64,000 bases of DNA, from the NCBI GenBank assembly GCA_004764695.1, contig SMSO01000034.1, positions 1,009,501 to 1,073,500 of the forward strand, read 5' to 3'. The DNA is from Schizochytrium sp. TIO01 (taxonomy: Eukaryota; Sar; Bigyra; Thraustochytrida; Thraustochytriidae). How positions within the stretch are numbered: the first letter of the stretch is position 1; each line of letters starts with the position of its first letter. Of the stretch, positions 12,408 to 22,765 are shown piece after piece. Both the position numbers and the translations under genes were made by a program. The notes under the pieces are model-generated. The model had not been told where the DNA came from. It did no database searches and saw nothing but the letters and a program-made list of their open reading frames with translations.

Positions 12408-13619
12408 CGCAACACAAACTCGCTCGCGAATCCTAATAAAGCAACAGCACGTTTCTGTTCTACTGCTAGAGCTTGCATGCTGACGCCACTTCAGTGGCGC
12501 GTTTGCACGCGTGCTGTTTTTTCACTTGGTTTTCAGTAAAAAAAGGAACAAAAAACGTAAAAAAATGCACAATTTCGCTACCACTAAATTAGCAGAGGCC
12601 TAATAGCCCCTACCGTGATTGGCTTTTTAAAATCAAAATGTTTTTTACAAATTAGAAAAAAATGAACTTAAACTGTGGAAATAATATGTTTGACCCTATT
12701 GACTGCAGTACCTCATAGGTATAGGTAAATCAAGTGAGCAAGTGTCTGTCGAAGCTACTCAGTATAGGCAAAGAGAGATCTCTGATAAGCCCTGGAAAAG
12801 GTTTTGAGTGATGCATGCTTTTTCCAACAGGGATTCTAGAGAATGTACAACAGCTTCTATACATTTCTGCTAGGAACTCAATAGGAACCAAGGATTCCAA
12901 GATGGCCAGAAAAGAAAAGAAAGAACAGAAATGCAGTCTCGAAGATGAAAATGCAGAAGGGACACCAAATAAGCCACGAACGATGCCCGAAGTCGAGATC
13001 TATCTTTCTTGCAGGTGTATGTACCCTATGGATGAATACGAACAAGAGAAAAGGTGCTCATTTTGCTTTATTTACCTACTTTTTCTGTACGTGCGTCTTT
13101 TATTTATTTTATTTTATATTTGTTCAGTACAAAAAGAGCGAGCATGCAAGAGCAACTTGAAGTATCACCTCTTGTGATGCTTATGTTGCTTTAATTCATA
13201 GTTCTCATCTCCATCATAGACCAAGTGCTCGTTTGGATTGTTTCTATCGGATTTTGTTTCGGTTCATTCATGACGAGGTGTATTTACTCTACAATCATAT
13301 CGTTATTTTTCTGATCATTTATAACGTAATCTTACATCTTACATGTTTGCTCAGCGTACCAGGCGTTGGGCTGCAAGGTTAAGCTGCGAAAGAGATGTCC
13401 ACAAAAGACATAAACAGAGCTGAGCTGATTATGCATGCAAATGAATAGTCTAGAGTTTTCATTGAAGGTATCAACCTACGATGTTTTTACTAGAGTATTT
13501 ATGCAAGTAAAACAATCGTAGCGGCAGATACTAGTTACCAGTAGGTATTGATGTTGCCAACGTCAATGATGAACACACGATATTACACGGGGAGTCAGAA
13601 TATTAGCTTCTTATGTTTG
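12408..13619. other. Intergenic region P3-P4
   Basis: Promoter side of P3 and 3' side of P4. It contains a compact inverted repeat at 12484-12499. A 120-codon plus-strand open frame starts with ATG at 12815, but it is Lys-rich and then hydrophobic with no recognised domain, so I do not call it a gene. Confidence 0.5.
12484..12499. repeat. Short inverted repeat upstream of P3
   Basis: 7-bp arms CGCCACT/AGTGGCG around a 2-nt centre, about 80-90 bp upstream of the P3 start codon. It could be a protein-binding dyad, but nothing more supports this. Confidence 0.4.
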
Positions 13620-14999
13620 TTATTTGAGTATCGAATCTGACAAGACAGCAAATAAGCAAACTAAGAATAGATTGATGAGCGTCCCAGATGAAGAATTAGG
13701 AGCCATTGTTGGGGCTGGAGAATTGACGGATGTAGCTTCTACAAAATCTTGCACCGTTGGAGCGGAGAGTTGAGTGGGTACCGGAGTTGAAAAGTTTTCA
13801 GTTGCCAGTGTTTCAGAGTCTCCCACAGACTCATTTCCATAGAACCGAAGAAACGAAGATGATCCAGCAATACTATAAACTGCGTCCTCAATCCAACTTT
13901 TGTAAAAAGAAATACGCGTATACACATCGGGATAGGTCGGCATTGTATCTGCGCATTGCACCCCCCAAGATACAAGTCCAACAACAACCTTTTGAGATCC
14001 CCGCGTGGCAATGAGGGGCCCACCAGAATCACCATGGCATGAACCTTTTCCTTTTGAAAATGCACACACTTCGCTTTCCATATCAGTGATTAGAGACACA
14101 TTGTGATAGATTTGTGCACAGTTGTCGTCAGGGAATATCTGCATCTCTACTTCTCGCAGCTCGTAGTCGGTATTCTCTGCTGGCGTATAATCATCTCCAG
14201 GAATGTTGTAAGCAGTGTAGCCATAGCCAATGACAGAAACGGTTTCTTGATCTTCAAGATGCAAAGAATGGTCAGCCAGGTAAGCTATCGTAGGTTCAAC
14301 ATCGATTTCATCATTGAAGATCACGATGCCAACATCATTTAAAATGTCAACTGGGTTATAGCTTTCATGAATAACCTTCGTGTGGTAGTTTATCAGCCAT
14401 ATTGTATCATTTGAGGAGACGGCATTACGGAGATTGTTAGTATTAAAAACCGCAATAGCTCGCTCGAAGGATTGTGAAATACAGTGTGCTGCCGTCAATA
14501 CAAAATGAAAACCATCGAAGCTTCCGATATAATTTGCGCCACATATATACTGTTTACCGGACGCAACTGTCACAAGCCCTCCCATCCAGCCGTACTTGTT
14601 CACATCAACAAGGTATCCGTCAATGATCTTTGGTGTGGTGGTTGCTATCTTATTAAGTTTTCCTTCATCTGCATTCTGTAGCATCCTATTTTGAAAGATA
14701 CTCAACAAATAGCTTGGGTCACTTTCATCGCTGAAAATCTCATTTCTCTCTACGTTGTCGCTATGTTTATTAATCGAAGCCGGTGTGTAGTCACCAGAAC
14801 CTTGGAACCTTGAAAGTTCCTCTGGTTCATCTGTCCCGGGTCGCACAGGTGAACTATAGTCGCTTCGACCTACAGCAGTAATTTCAGAAAGGCTTTCGCC
14901 TTGGCCTCTGAGCTCACTCGGTGCAATTGTAGTTGCGACTGCACAGCCTACTGCCAATAGAGCCACACCAACGATAACACCAGGGCGAAATCCCACCAT
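13620..14999 (-). CDS. P4: secreted S1-family serine protease with long propeptide
   Basis: Chymotrypsin-fold protease, 459 aa from the ATG at 14999. The open frame extends upstream to a TTG at 15068, but only the internal ATG gives a signal peptide (MVGFRPGVIVGVALLAVG). The propeptide is about 100 residues, the longest of the array. The activation site has Lys in place of Arg (PK124|IIDG). Triad His172, Asp222 (NDVG), Ser325 (GDSGGP); pocket Gly189 with Asp226 (YPDVYTRI). It carries the DDYTP loop insertion shared with P3 and P10. The SSFLRFYG box (about 380-387) is followed by a Thr/Pro/Ser stalk and a weaker hydrophobic end. A degraded copy of part of this propeptide lies at 17586-17665. 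Confidence 0.92.
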   Translation of the reverse strand: MVGFRPGVIVGVALLAVGCAVATTIAPSELRGQGESLSEITAVGRSDYSSPVRPGTDEPEELSRFQGSGDYTPASINKHSDNVERNEIFSDESDPSYLLSIFQNRMLQNADEGKLNKIATTTPKIIDGYLVDVNKYGWMGGLVTVASGKQYICGANYIGSFDGFHFVLTAAHCISQSFERAIAVFNTNNLRNAVSSNDTIWLINYHTKVIHESYNPVDILNDVGIVIFNDEIDVEPTIAYLADHSLHLEDQETVSVIGYGYTAYNIPGDDYTPAENTDYELREVEMQIFPDDNCAQIYHNVSLITDMESEVCAFSKGKGSCHGDSGGPLIATRGSQKVVVGLVSWGVQCADTMPTYPDVYTRISFYKSWIEDAVYSIAGSSSFLRFYGNESVGDSETLATENFSTPVPTQLSAPTVQDFVEATSVNSPAPTMAPNSSSGTLINLFLVCLFAVLSDSILK

Positions 15000-15575
15000 T
15001 TTTAACGATGCTGTACACCTTAATCCGAAGTAATCGAAGGGGATATGTTGTGCATTATTGTTCGACAATGATCATCTTCTTGGCCATGCACAATATCCTG
15101 CCAGATATTTAAACCTTGCTGGACTTGACTGTCTATATATAGCAATATTCATAAAATCAAAGGTGCGGCGACGGCTGGATCAACAATGGCTTATTTATTT
15201 TTAAAAAATTAGACTTGACTCTTTCTAATAGTGTATCTTGGAGGTTTTTCCTAATACTTTAATTAGAACCATCTTACAATGTGAAGGTGTGTACCTGGGA
15301 ATTTCAAAGAAAGGGAGAACCTTTCTTATTTCGTCGTTTCTGACAATGGAGGTAGAACTGGGATATAGCATACAAAGTTACAAAGTTGCTAGCAATAACA
15401 TAAGTAGGGCCACTATCTTTCTGAAAGGTCAGAATACCCCACTCATAACATGTGGAATATGACGTTACGAGCTGAATATGCAGCATAGTGAGTACATAAA
15501 ACAGCCAAAATCGCATGCGATTTTGTCCTGAAATACCAACGGCCGTTGTGTACCATCTTATCTCATTACATCTTT
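15000..15575. other. Intergenic region P4-P5
   Basis: Shortest gap in the array (576 bp). It must contain the P4 promoter and the P5 3' end. No other feature seen. Confidence 0.5.
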
Positions 15576-16811
15576 TCATCCATACTGGACTCGGATGTGA
15601 ATAACAATAAAGAACAACGCTAATCCTACATTTACACGACTTGAAGAACCAAGTTCTCCTGAGGAAGTCCAAAGATATGGAATGTAATCAACGGCCATTG
15701 ATGCAAATTCATCGGACTTCATAAAAATAAGATCTTCTGAATCGATAGTGCCAGAATCAAAGGTTGTCGGCTTTTCATGAAATCTTAAAAAATCAGATCT
15801 GCCAACCGTGGAGTTCACAATAGAACGTATCCATTTTTCGTGAGCAGAGACTCGACTGTATACGCTAGGAAAGTGAATTCGATCAGGACATCCATAAGTC
15901 CAAGACACTAAACCAACAACAACCTCGCTTCCATTGCGTTTGATTAATAAAGGTCCTCCCGAATCACCTCTGCATGGCCCCTTTGTATCTTTGATGGTGC
16001 AAAGCTCTGATTCTGGATCAAGGGCAACTTTTGTCTTAGAAAAGAATGACAGACATTTGTTGCTCGACATAATTCGAAGCTTCACTTGACGAAGAACATC
16101 ATCAGATGATGTTTGCAACGAAGATGTATAGCCATAACCTGCCATCATTGCAACCTCCCCACCACGAAGATGTGTTTCGGAACTGCCTAAGACTGCAGGA
16201 GCTGGAGAAGAAAAGTTGTTTTGCTTGAAAATTAGCAAACCAATGTCATTTGTGTAGTTATGTATGTTGAAGCCTGCATGTATATATTTCCTGTATAACT
16301 CGTTAAGGAAATGACCCCGTGGGGCAGAATTAAACTTTGTGAGCTGATTTGTTTTAAAAAATGCCGAAATAGATGTTTGGTTTGACTCGATACAATGTCC
16401 AGCAGTGAGTATGAAGTGAAAGCTCTCTTTACTTCCAATGTAAACTCCACCGCATACTGTTTTTGAGCCTTGCTCGGTTGGATTCATCGCAGATTGGATC
16501 AAAAGCCCAACCATGTATGGTCGAGAACTCGCAGCAACTTTGTAGCCACCTACTATGAGATCTCTTCTTGCTTGTATTGATGGGATACCAGAATGTCCTA
16601 CTCCTGACAAGTGTGCGTTTGTCATCATCCATGATGGCTTTCTTTCGTTAAGGTCATGTGTCATCAGTTCGAGATTTTGCACATTTATGCTACTATCGTT
16701 GAGCCCGTTTGTCTTGACCGCCAATTCACATAATACAATAGTGAATAATGCAAAGCGCATTGTTTGCACCATCATTTGTATCATGTCACTTCTTTTCAAC
16801 ATTGCAAACAT
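15576..16811 (-). CDS. P5: divergent S1-family serine protease with altered activation site and S1 pocket
   Basis: Chymotrypsin-fold protease, up to 411 aa. The longest ATG is used; Met18 (MRFALFTIVLCEL, at 16760) aligns better with the signal peptides of P3 and P8 and may be the true start. Triad intact: His139 (TAGHC), Asp189, Ser284 (RGDSGGP). Three oddities: the new N-terminus IVGG (86-89) is preceded by RRDL, so there is no basic P1 residue; the pocket has Gly at 189 and Ser at 226 (FPSVYSRV), so neither acid is present; and Gly216 is Thr (SWTYGC). The SDFLRFHE box is at 339-346. The C-terminal hydrophobic segment ends with polar residues, so anchoring is less certain. Specificity is probably unlike its siblings, perhaps for uncharged residues (inference). 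Confidence 0.91.
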   Translation of the reverse strand: MFAMLKRSDMIQMMVQTMRFALFTIVLCELAVKTNGLNDSSINVQNLELMTHDLNERKPSWMMTNAHLSGVGHSGIPSIQARRDLIVGGYKVAASSRPYMVGLLIQSAMNPTEQGSKTVCGGVYIGSKESFHFILTAGHCIESNQTSISAFFKTNQLTKFNSAPRGHFLNELYRKYIHAGFNIHNYTNDIGLLIFKQNNFSSPAPAVLGSSETHLRGGEVAMMAGYGYTSSLQTSSDDVLRQVKLRIMSSNKCLSFFSKTKVALDPESELCTIKDTKGPCRGDSGGPLLIKRNGSEVVVGLVSWTYGCPDRIHFPSVYSRVSAHEKWIRSIVNSTVGRSDFLRFHEKPTTFDSGTIDSEDLIFMKSDEFASMAVDYIPYLWTSSGELGSSSRVNVGLALFFIVIHIRVQYG

Positions 16812-18203
16812 CGAGAAGACGGCTCGAACCAGATTACCTGTTTTAGCTCATCTCATGCAATGTTTTGGGTTCTGAATAGCATTGGCCAACATTTCAGGAT
16901 TGTTTGGGCAGGGCACTTCCTTTTCGTTTATGATGAGGCCATTGGTATTGTACCGCACAGTTTAACTTTTTCAAGTTGAGAGACTAACAGGCAAGTATCT
17001 AACCTAAACCATATGTGTGCAAAAACTACCTACCCTCGTTCACGCTACTCCGACGCAAAATCATTACACCATGCTACGAGTCAATTATGACATACTAAGC
17101 ACACCATAATGAAGAAGTAACACAAACCATTTAAGAATATATTCCATCAATTGAGTCCGTTTCAAAGACTGAAATAAGCTGCGGCATCAGTATAACTGAG
17201 CTCCCTATGGCTGCAAACACGCCAAGGACGTCGGCGAGAGCCCCCGCGCTAACCATAATATAATGAATGACCTTCCACGTGTTGTTGTTTTTTTGCTCTT
17301 TCATTCAACTTTTTTTTCCCCTTCTTGTTCTTACCTCTCCCGACCGAGTTGAGTGATCACCAGCAGGCTCGTGATAGCCAAGAAAGACTCTGCAATATTG
17401 CTAGTGTTCGGCTCCACGCGTCCTCCTGCTGCGTCTCTCTCCGTCTCGAGCCATGCTGCAATCTCCTCAAACCAAGTTTCTGTGAGATTTGGTTCTTCGC
17501 CCAATTGATTTCATTCGACTTCTACGAAAGGAAGATGAAATGTAGGTAGTGGGCTTAGTGGGTAAATAGTATGTACGAATCGCAGTTCTCTTTGCGTTAT
17601 CGCTACGTTCATCATTGAAGCCGGCGTGTAATCAATCACCAGAACCTTGGGACCTTGAAAAATCTAGTTCTACCCCAGCGCGTGTGCTTTGACTTGAGTT
17701 TTCACCTCCGTAAAAAGATTGAGGAGTAGGTAGCCTCTCGCGAAAAAGGTAAGTGATCTGAGTCTAACTCTACAGTCTAAATACTTGTGCACCCAGAAGA
17801 GAATGCCACAGGAGTCGCAGTTGCTCAGTAGGAGTAAATAAATTAAATTTTGCGATTTCCATTTCTTGATGGCACATATTCTTATTTATAATCTAGCTTT
17901 AACTAGTTAGATATTTTAGATATTACGACGCTTTGTGAGTATCGAAAAGCAAATATTATCGTAAAGAGAGCACTAGCCTACGGTTATTTTGAAACCACAT
18001 AGTCATTTCTCTCCACTATTCTAAAAACAAGAACTAGGTCTATATTTGAATATTTGAGACATATGCAATGGAAATTATTCAACCATTAAATTTGAGAATT
18101 AGCTCTGAGATCTCTTATGTAGTCAAACAGCAACGAAAAGAATATGATAGATTCATTTTAAAATATCGAAACAACGGGAAACACACATCTGGCAACCTCT
18201 TTA
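16812..18203. other. Intergenic region P5-P6
   Basis: Contains a protease-gene relic at 17586-17665 and otherwise AT-rich sequence with no supported gene. Confidence 0.55.
17586..17665 (-). pseudogene. Relic of a P4-like protease propeptide
   Basis: This 80-bp segment aligns by eye, at roughly 80% identity, with 14743-14820, which codes for part of the P4 propeptide. Shared blocks include GAAGCCGG(T/C)GTGTA and ACCAGAACCTTGG(A/G)ACCTTGAAA. A 4-nt insertion (AATC, near 17632-17635) breaks the frame. No catalytic domain is recognisable nearby. It is best read as the remnant of a lost or truncated duplicate that lay between P5 and P6. Chance similarity of this length is unlikely, but the exact ends are uncertain. 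Confidence 0.65.
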
Positions 18204-19292
18204 TCACACCAATGCTATGATCGAGACGAGCAGCGTAGCCAAGGCTGGCATAAAGATGCTTTTCGTCAGCGAAGACGCAGGAGATGGCGCGTAAGAAGAC
18301 GACTGATTGTAAAATCGTAAGAAACTAGAATTTCCTGTCAGGGAAGCAACCTGCGTATCAATCCAGTCTTCAAAATAGGTCACACGAGTGTAGACATCAG
18401 GATATGATGCCGTGTCTGCACATTCAACACCCCAAGACACCAATCCAATGACAACTTCTTCGTCACCACGATAAGCAATGAGCGGGCCTCCAGAGTCACC
18501 ACTGCAGGAACCTTTATCGCTTGCCTCAGCACAGATTTCAACATCCATATCTGTCTCAACATTCACTCTACTAAAGGTAGATGAACACGAGGAGTCACTA
18601 ATCAGAGAAAGGTTGACAGCACGCAATTCGTAGTCACGAGATTGAGTTCGGTAAGAAGTTAAACCGTATCCAGTGACAGTTACGGTCTCGCCGGTTACCA
18701 GATCGATTTTGGACGAACCCAAGATTGCAGGCGTCGGTGCTGTAAACGAAGAGTCTGTGAAAACGAGAATTCCAATGTCATTGGTGTATGCGGATGCATC
18801 ATAGTTGGCATTGACAAACTTTGTGCTAAAACTAGACAGTGAGTACGAGTCACTCGTTAAGGTTTCGGCATTGTCCGTGTTAAAGGAAGCCTTCGCACTA
18901 TCGAAGTTGTTGACTACGCAGTGAGCTGCAGTAACGACAAAATGGTAGCCACTGGAGCTGCCGATGTAGCTACCGCCGCACAAGGTGGCAGTATTCGAAG
19001 AGCTGTTGTACATGTTAAGTGCCACCATCCACTCGCGGTCACTGGCATCAACAGTAACACCTCCAATAATTCGTGTTGAGGCTGTGACAGTGCTGGCTGC
19101 CTCTGTAGCATTAGTTGCATTAATTGGGATTGTCACCGGAGTGGAGTAGATAGAAACATTGCTAGCTGTAACCCACGTCGGGATTGCTGAGAAATCCGCC
19201 ACTACTGGAGAGGTTACATTCAATACTGCCAATGCCACCAGGAGCAGCTTGCCAAGGCCTTTTGCCGAGGCTCCGAAGTATGTGAAAGCCAT
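18204..19292 (-). CDS. P6: secreted S1-family serine protease, short form
   Basis: Chymotrypsin-fold protease, 362 aa, ATG start, intronless. Signal peptide about 1-32. The short propeptide contains IYSTPVTIPIN, related to YATPIVVQIN in P7 and YASPVSFAIE in P9. Activation R74|IIGG. Triad His124, Asp172, Ser267; pocket Gly189 (KGSCSGDSGG) and Asp299 at 226. The SSFLRFYN box (322-329) is followed almost at once by APSPAS (335-340) and a hydrophobic tail, so the stalk is nearly absent. Closest by eye to P7 (DREWMVAL, MYN, YHF). A GGGTTTG heptamer lies about 130 bp upstream of the ATG. Confidence 0.94.
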   Translation of the reverse strand: MAFTYFGASAKGLGKLLLVALAVLNVTSPVVADFSAIPTWVTASNVSIYSTPVTIPINATNATEAASTVTASTRIIGGVTVDASDREWMVALNMYNSSSNTATLCGGSYIGSSSGYHFVVTAAHCVVNNFDSAKASFNTDNAETLTSDSYSLSSFSTKFVNANYDASAYTNDIGILVFTDSSFTAPTPAILGSSKIDLVTGETVTVTGYGLTSYRTQSRDYELRAVNLSLISDSSCSSTFSRVNVETDMDVEICAEASDKGSCSGDSGGPLIAYRGDEEVVIGLVSWGVECADTASYPDVYTRVTYFEDWIDTQVASLTGNSSFLRFYNQSSSYAPSPASSLTKSIFMPALATLLVSIIALV

Positions 19293-22200
19293 CAGAGACT
19301 GACGGCCGATGGTTGAAGCAGACCCACCCTATAACAAAAGAGTCTCACCTCTTTTGAAGCCGTAAGCAAATGTCGAAAGTTATTAGCAAGGGAGGGCAGC
19401 GCTGCTCCGAGCCCAGTTTTGGGGTTTGGCAATATTCGACCTTTTGGTTTTGCTTGCCTCAGCAACTCGCTTGATTTGTAACACTTCGTGGAGAACCGAC
19501 CAATTCTATAGAACTGAAATTTTTTCTTTCAAAATTATTACTACAATATATGCTTTTAGATTTTGGAAAATTTTGTTTCATTTTCTTTTATTGTCTTTTA
19601 TTTTTAATTATTTCTTTCCTACTAGAAAGGTACTCATCATTGCGAGAATTCATCCATCCTCAACCTACTAGGTATCAACTCTTGAGAAAAGCTCAGCTTC
19701 TCGTGGTTTGTGGCGTGCTTCCCTCTGACCAAAGCAACAATAAGTTTAGGAAGGGAGTGAAAGTTTGAGCGAGTCTCAGTCCACAGTGAGACGTCGATTT
19801 ATCGAAGTGCTCCATACCTTGATCATATCGTACTTTCTTGGTACTTATTGAACTATTGTGTATCCAAAATGGGTGAAATTTGCAAATTCAATACCTGAGT
19901 GTACTTTATGTTCCAGTCAGCATGTTGCTTGGAGCTTCATCATTCGCATGGCATCTAATTATTTATCTTTCTGAGCTCTTCATTTAGGAATGAACTCCAT
20001 TCTCAGCCCCAAATGTCATCGTGCATCGAATTCGGAGCCGCGCGAACATATGCAACTTGAGTCCAGTGTTGATCTCAACATCTTCTCTCTCTCTGATTGA
20101 TACTCTCTTCGATGTTCGAGTCACACTCTCTCTAAACCTCCAGGTGCAACGAGCGTGTGACTGACTGCAACGAGCGAGGGTCTCCCTCGTAAGCCCAGGT
20201 CGGAGCAACGGCTTGCACTCCCAGTAGTATCTGCCATTACTCGTTCGCTGAGTTTCACGTGCCGCACTCCAAAAAGCCAAGCCAGCTGAGACCCACCGGC
20301 CAATTCATAGTCCATCCGACCGCCCAAGTGCTTTCTCCGAGACCAGACGTGCAAGCCCTCCTTTATGACCAATCCTCGAAGACGATGGCAGTGATTGATT
20401 GATTGATCGATCGATTGCTTTCCATGCCGCCTCTTCAAGTTTCTTCGAGATTCTTGCCTTCAACTATTTTTTTTGAAAGTAGATTAATAGTTAGAAAGCT
20501 GTAGAATAGCAGTAGAACAACTATGCAGGAAAAGTGTATTTTCAAGACAAGCACTTACTGTGGGGAAGATTGCAGCCTACATAGTAGTCTTACTAGTATC
20601 CAGCACTTCATTACTCTTATTAGTCCACTCTTCAAGGAGGGTCTCTACTAACTAAACGGGTAGGCACTACTACTAGGTGCTACCTTTTGCTGTGTTTTTA
20701 TTTTGCTAGCTTGTTTTTCTTTTTGGTCTGATAACATTTATAAATCGACTTGCATCTCGATTTTAAAATATTTATACATGGTATAAAGGTGACAATAGCA
20801 ATTATATATATTATTTTTTTTACAAAAATTGAAAATTTAAATAACACGTAACAATGGTGAAAACATTGATGAACTCAGTGTACTTTTATCCTGTATTCGA
20901 TTTGGAGATCCCAGTTTGACCTCATCACAGCGAGCGACTTGGAGAAGGGTGGAGTTGCGGCGTCTTTGACTTGACAAGAATGTCCACCAAGTCCCTGGGC
21001 TGTGGCTTTTCTTCGAGCTCCTTGCATCGCAGTAGACGCCAGCTGTCTTGCCTGCAAGTTTCGAGGATGCTCAAGAAGTCGGCCCTGGGAAGATTAGCGC
21101 TGAAGTCGATGAAAGCAACAGCAACAGCCCTTAATTCTGTCGATCGGCTATCACAGAAGCTAAAAAATAAGAGAAGCACAGCCTAAGGTGGCGAGTTGAA
21201 TAATTGGAGAATGGATTGATTGATTGATTCTTAGAGGCCCAGAGGGCACAGGGACCCTCGAAGCAGTAGGCAGGCTAAATATAATATTTAATAGCCAGAG
21301 AATTGCAGCGGTGATGGACTTGATCATGGGTCTGCATAATTGCAGATGCGAGAGAACTCTCGAGCTGCTCCGCTGAATAAGGTCTATACGACTTCCAGTA
21401 CACCATCTGTCGTTCACCCAGTGCTTCAAGCGTGATCGGCAGTAGGTTGGTAGGTATGGTTAGCGACGACGCCCCGACTCTGCGAATGGGGCCTCTTCAA
21501 ATGATGCATTGAGGAGAACTCGCCAGGGAACTAGATGAAGAGACCAGCTTACAGCCATCCACTTTGAAATGTACAACACGCTTAGGCCACTGGGAACCTA
21601 TCAAGTGGGAACAATGGAAAATAATGTACTTCCTGCTACCTGGAAGACTTCTTGCACGGATCAACGACCGACGAGCGCGCCGTAGGAGTGGAGAAGCAGT
21701 CTTTCAAGTTCATTCGTTGCTAAAACAAGATGTGTTTTTGTTTTCGTTTTGTCTATTCGCTATAATTAAAATGAGTGGGTCTACTGGCCGATATATTGTT
21801 CACGAGGAGACGATGCAACCCGGGGTTCAGGGACTCCAGGTCGAGCCTTTTAAACATGATCCTTGTTTAAAGTAAATGCTACTCTCAAGTTTGCGTAATA
21901 AAGCTTAAAAACTTCAAATTTTAGAGTTCTTTCGTCAGCTTCTAATGGCCACGTTCGGTTGAAACTGACGAGTTCGACTTCCCCCAGGTTTTCCAGGCGG
22001 TGGCTAAATTATCGAGTAAAGATCCGAGCGTTATCAGTCGTTCGTAGAAAACTCGTAAGTTTATGTGCTCTACATTGGGATTGTTGGTCTTGGGCAAACC
22101 ATCTGGCATTTGTCGTACCCACGCAAAATTTTAAACGGATCAATGCGAGCTTGGCTCGTTGTATTTGATGTGACATGGTTTAAATAACTGCCTGTATACC

Positions 22201-22765
22201 AAGCATTCAAATTTATTTGAATGAATAAGGTGCTTGTCGCAAACGTTCCAACTCTTTATGACAGGTGGAAAAGAAAAAGCTAACATCATCCCTCGAAGGA
22301 GGATGGCCTATATTACCGATCATTATTCAAATAAAAGGATACAAGAATTGAAAGTGCAAATATGCGTCACGAAAAACCTCCACGACACAAGATTTCACAG
22401 AACCCCCTCAACCCTTAGAATCTAGTTCTTGGCTTTAAGAAACCACCCCGATGATTGCAGAATCACTATTTCAATTATTGTTTACAAACCTTTTGATGTT
22501 GACTATATTGAAATGTATATAGTTTAACAAGTGCTGCGAAATTAAAATTAAAACTACTAATATTCATCTTCTTCATAAGGTACCATATTCGTAGGCAATT
22601 TAGAAAGTAGTTTGTGATGTCACTGCAAATACAAGGATTGAATGGTGTCGTTATAGTGGTAATTTTCTTCTTCCCTGAAACCTCTACTTGAATACATTTC
22701 CTTAGGCAAAGGGCAAAATGACCCCAAACAAAGGTCGGCCATGGCGCACGGCTCAGTCAGATGAT
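19293..22765. other. Intergenic region P6-P7
   Basis: 3.5 kb with the P6 promoter (GGGTTTG at 19422-19428), a short GATT repeat near 20392-20406 and a second GATT run near 21217-21229. ORFs on both strands around 20.0-21.9 kb show no domain and overlap each other, so no gene is called. Confidence 0.55.

Noticed and set aside
12815-13177. 120-codon plus-strand frame with a hydrophobic stretch
   Set aside because: It lies in AT-rich DNA where T-rich runs produce Phe/Leu-rich translations. No family features and no neighbour support.
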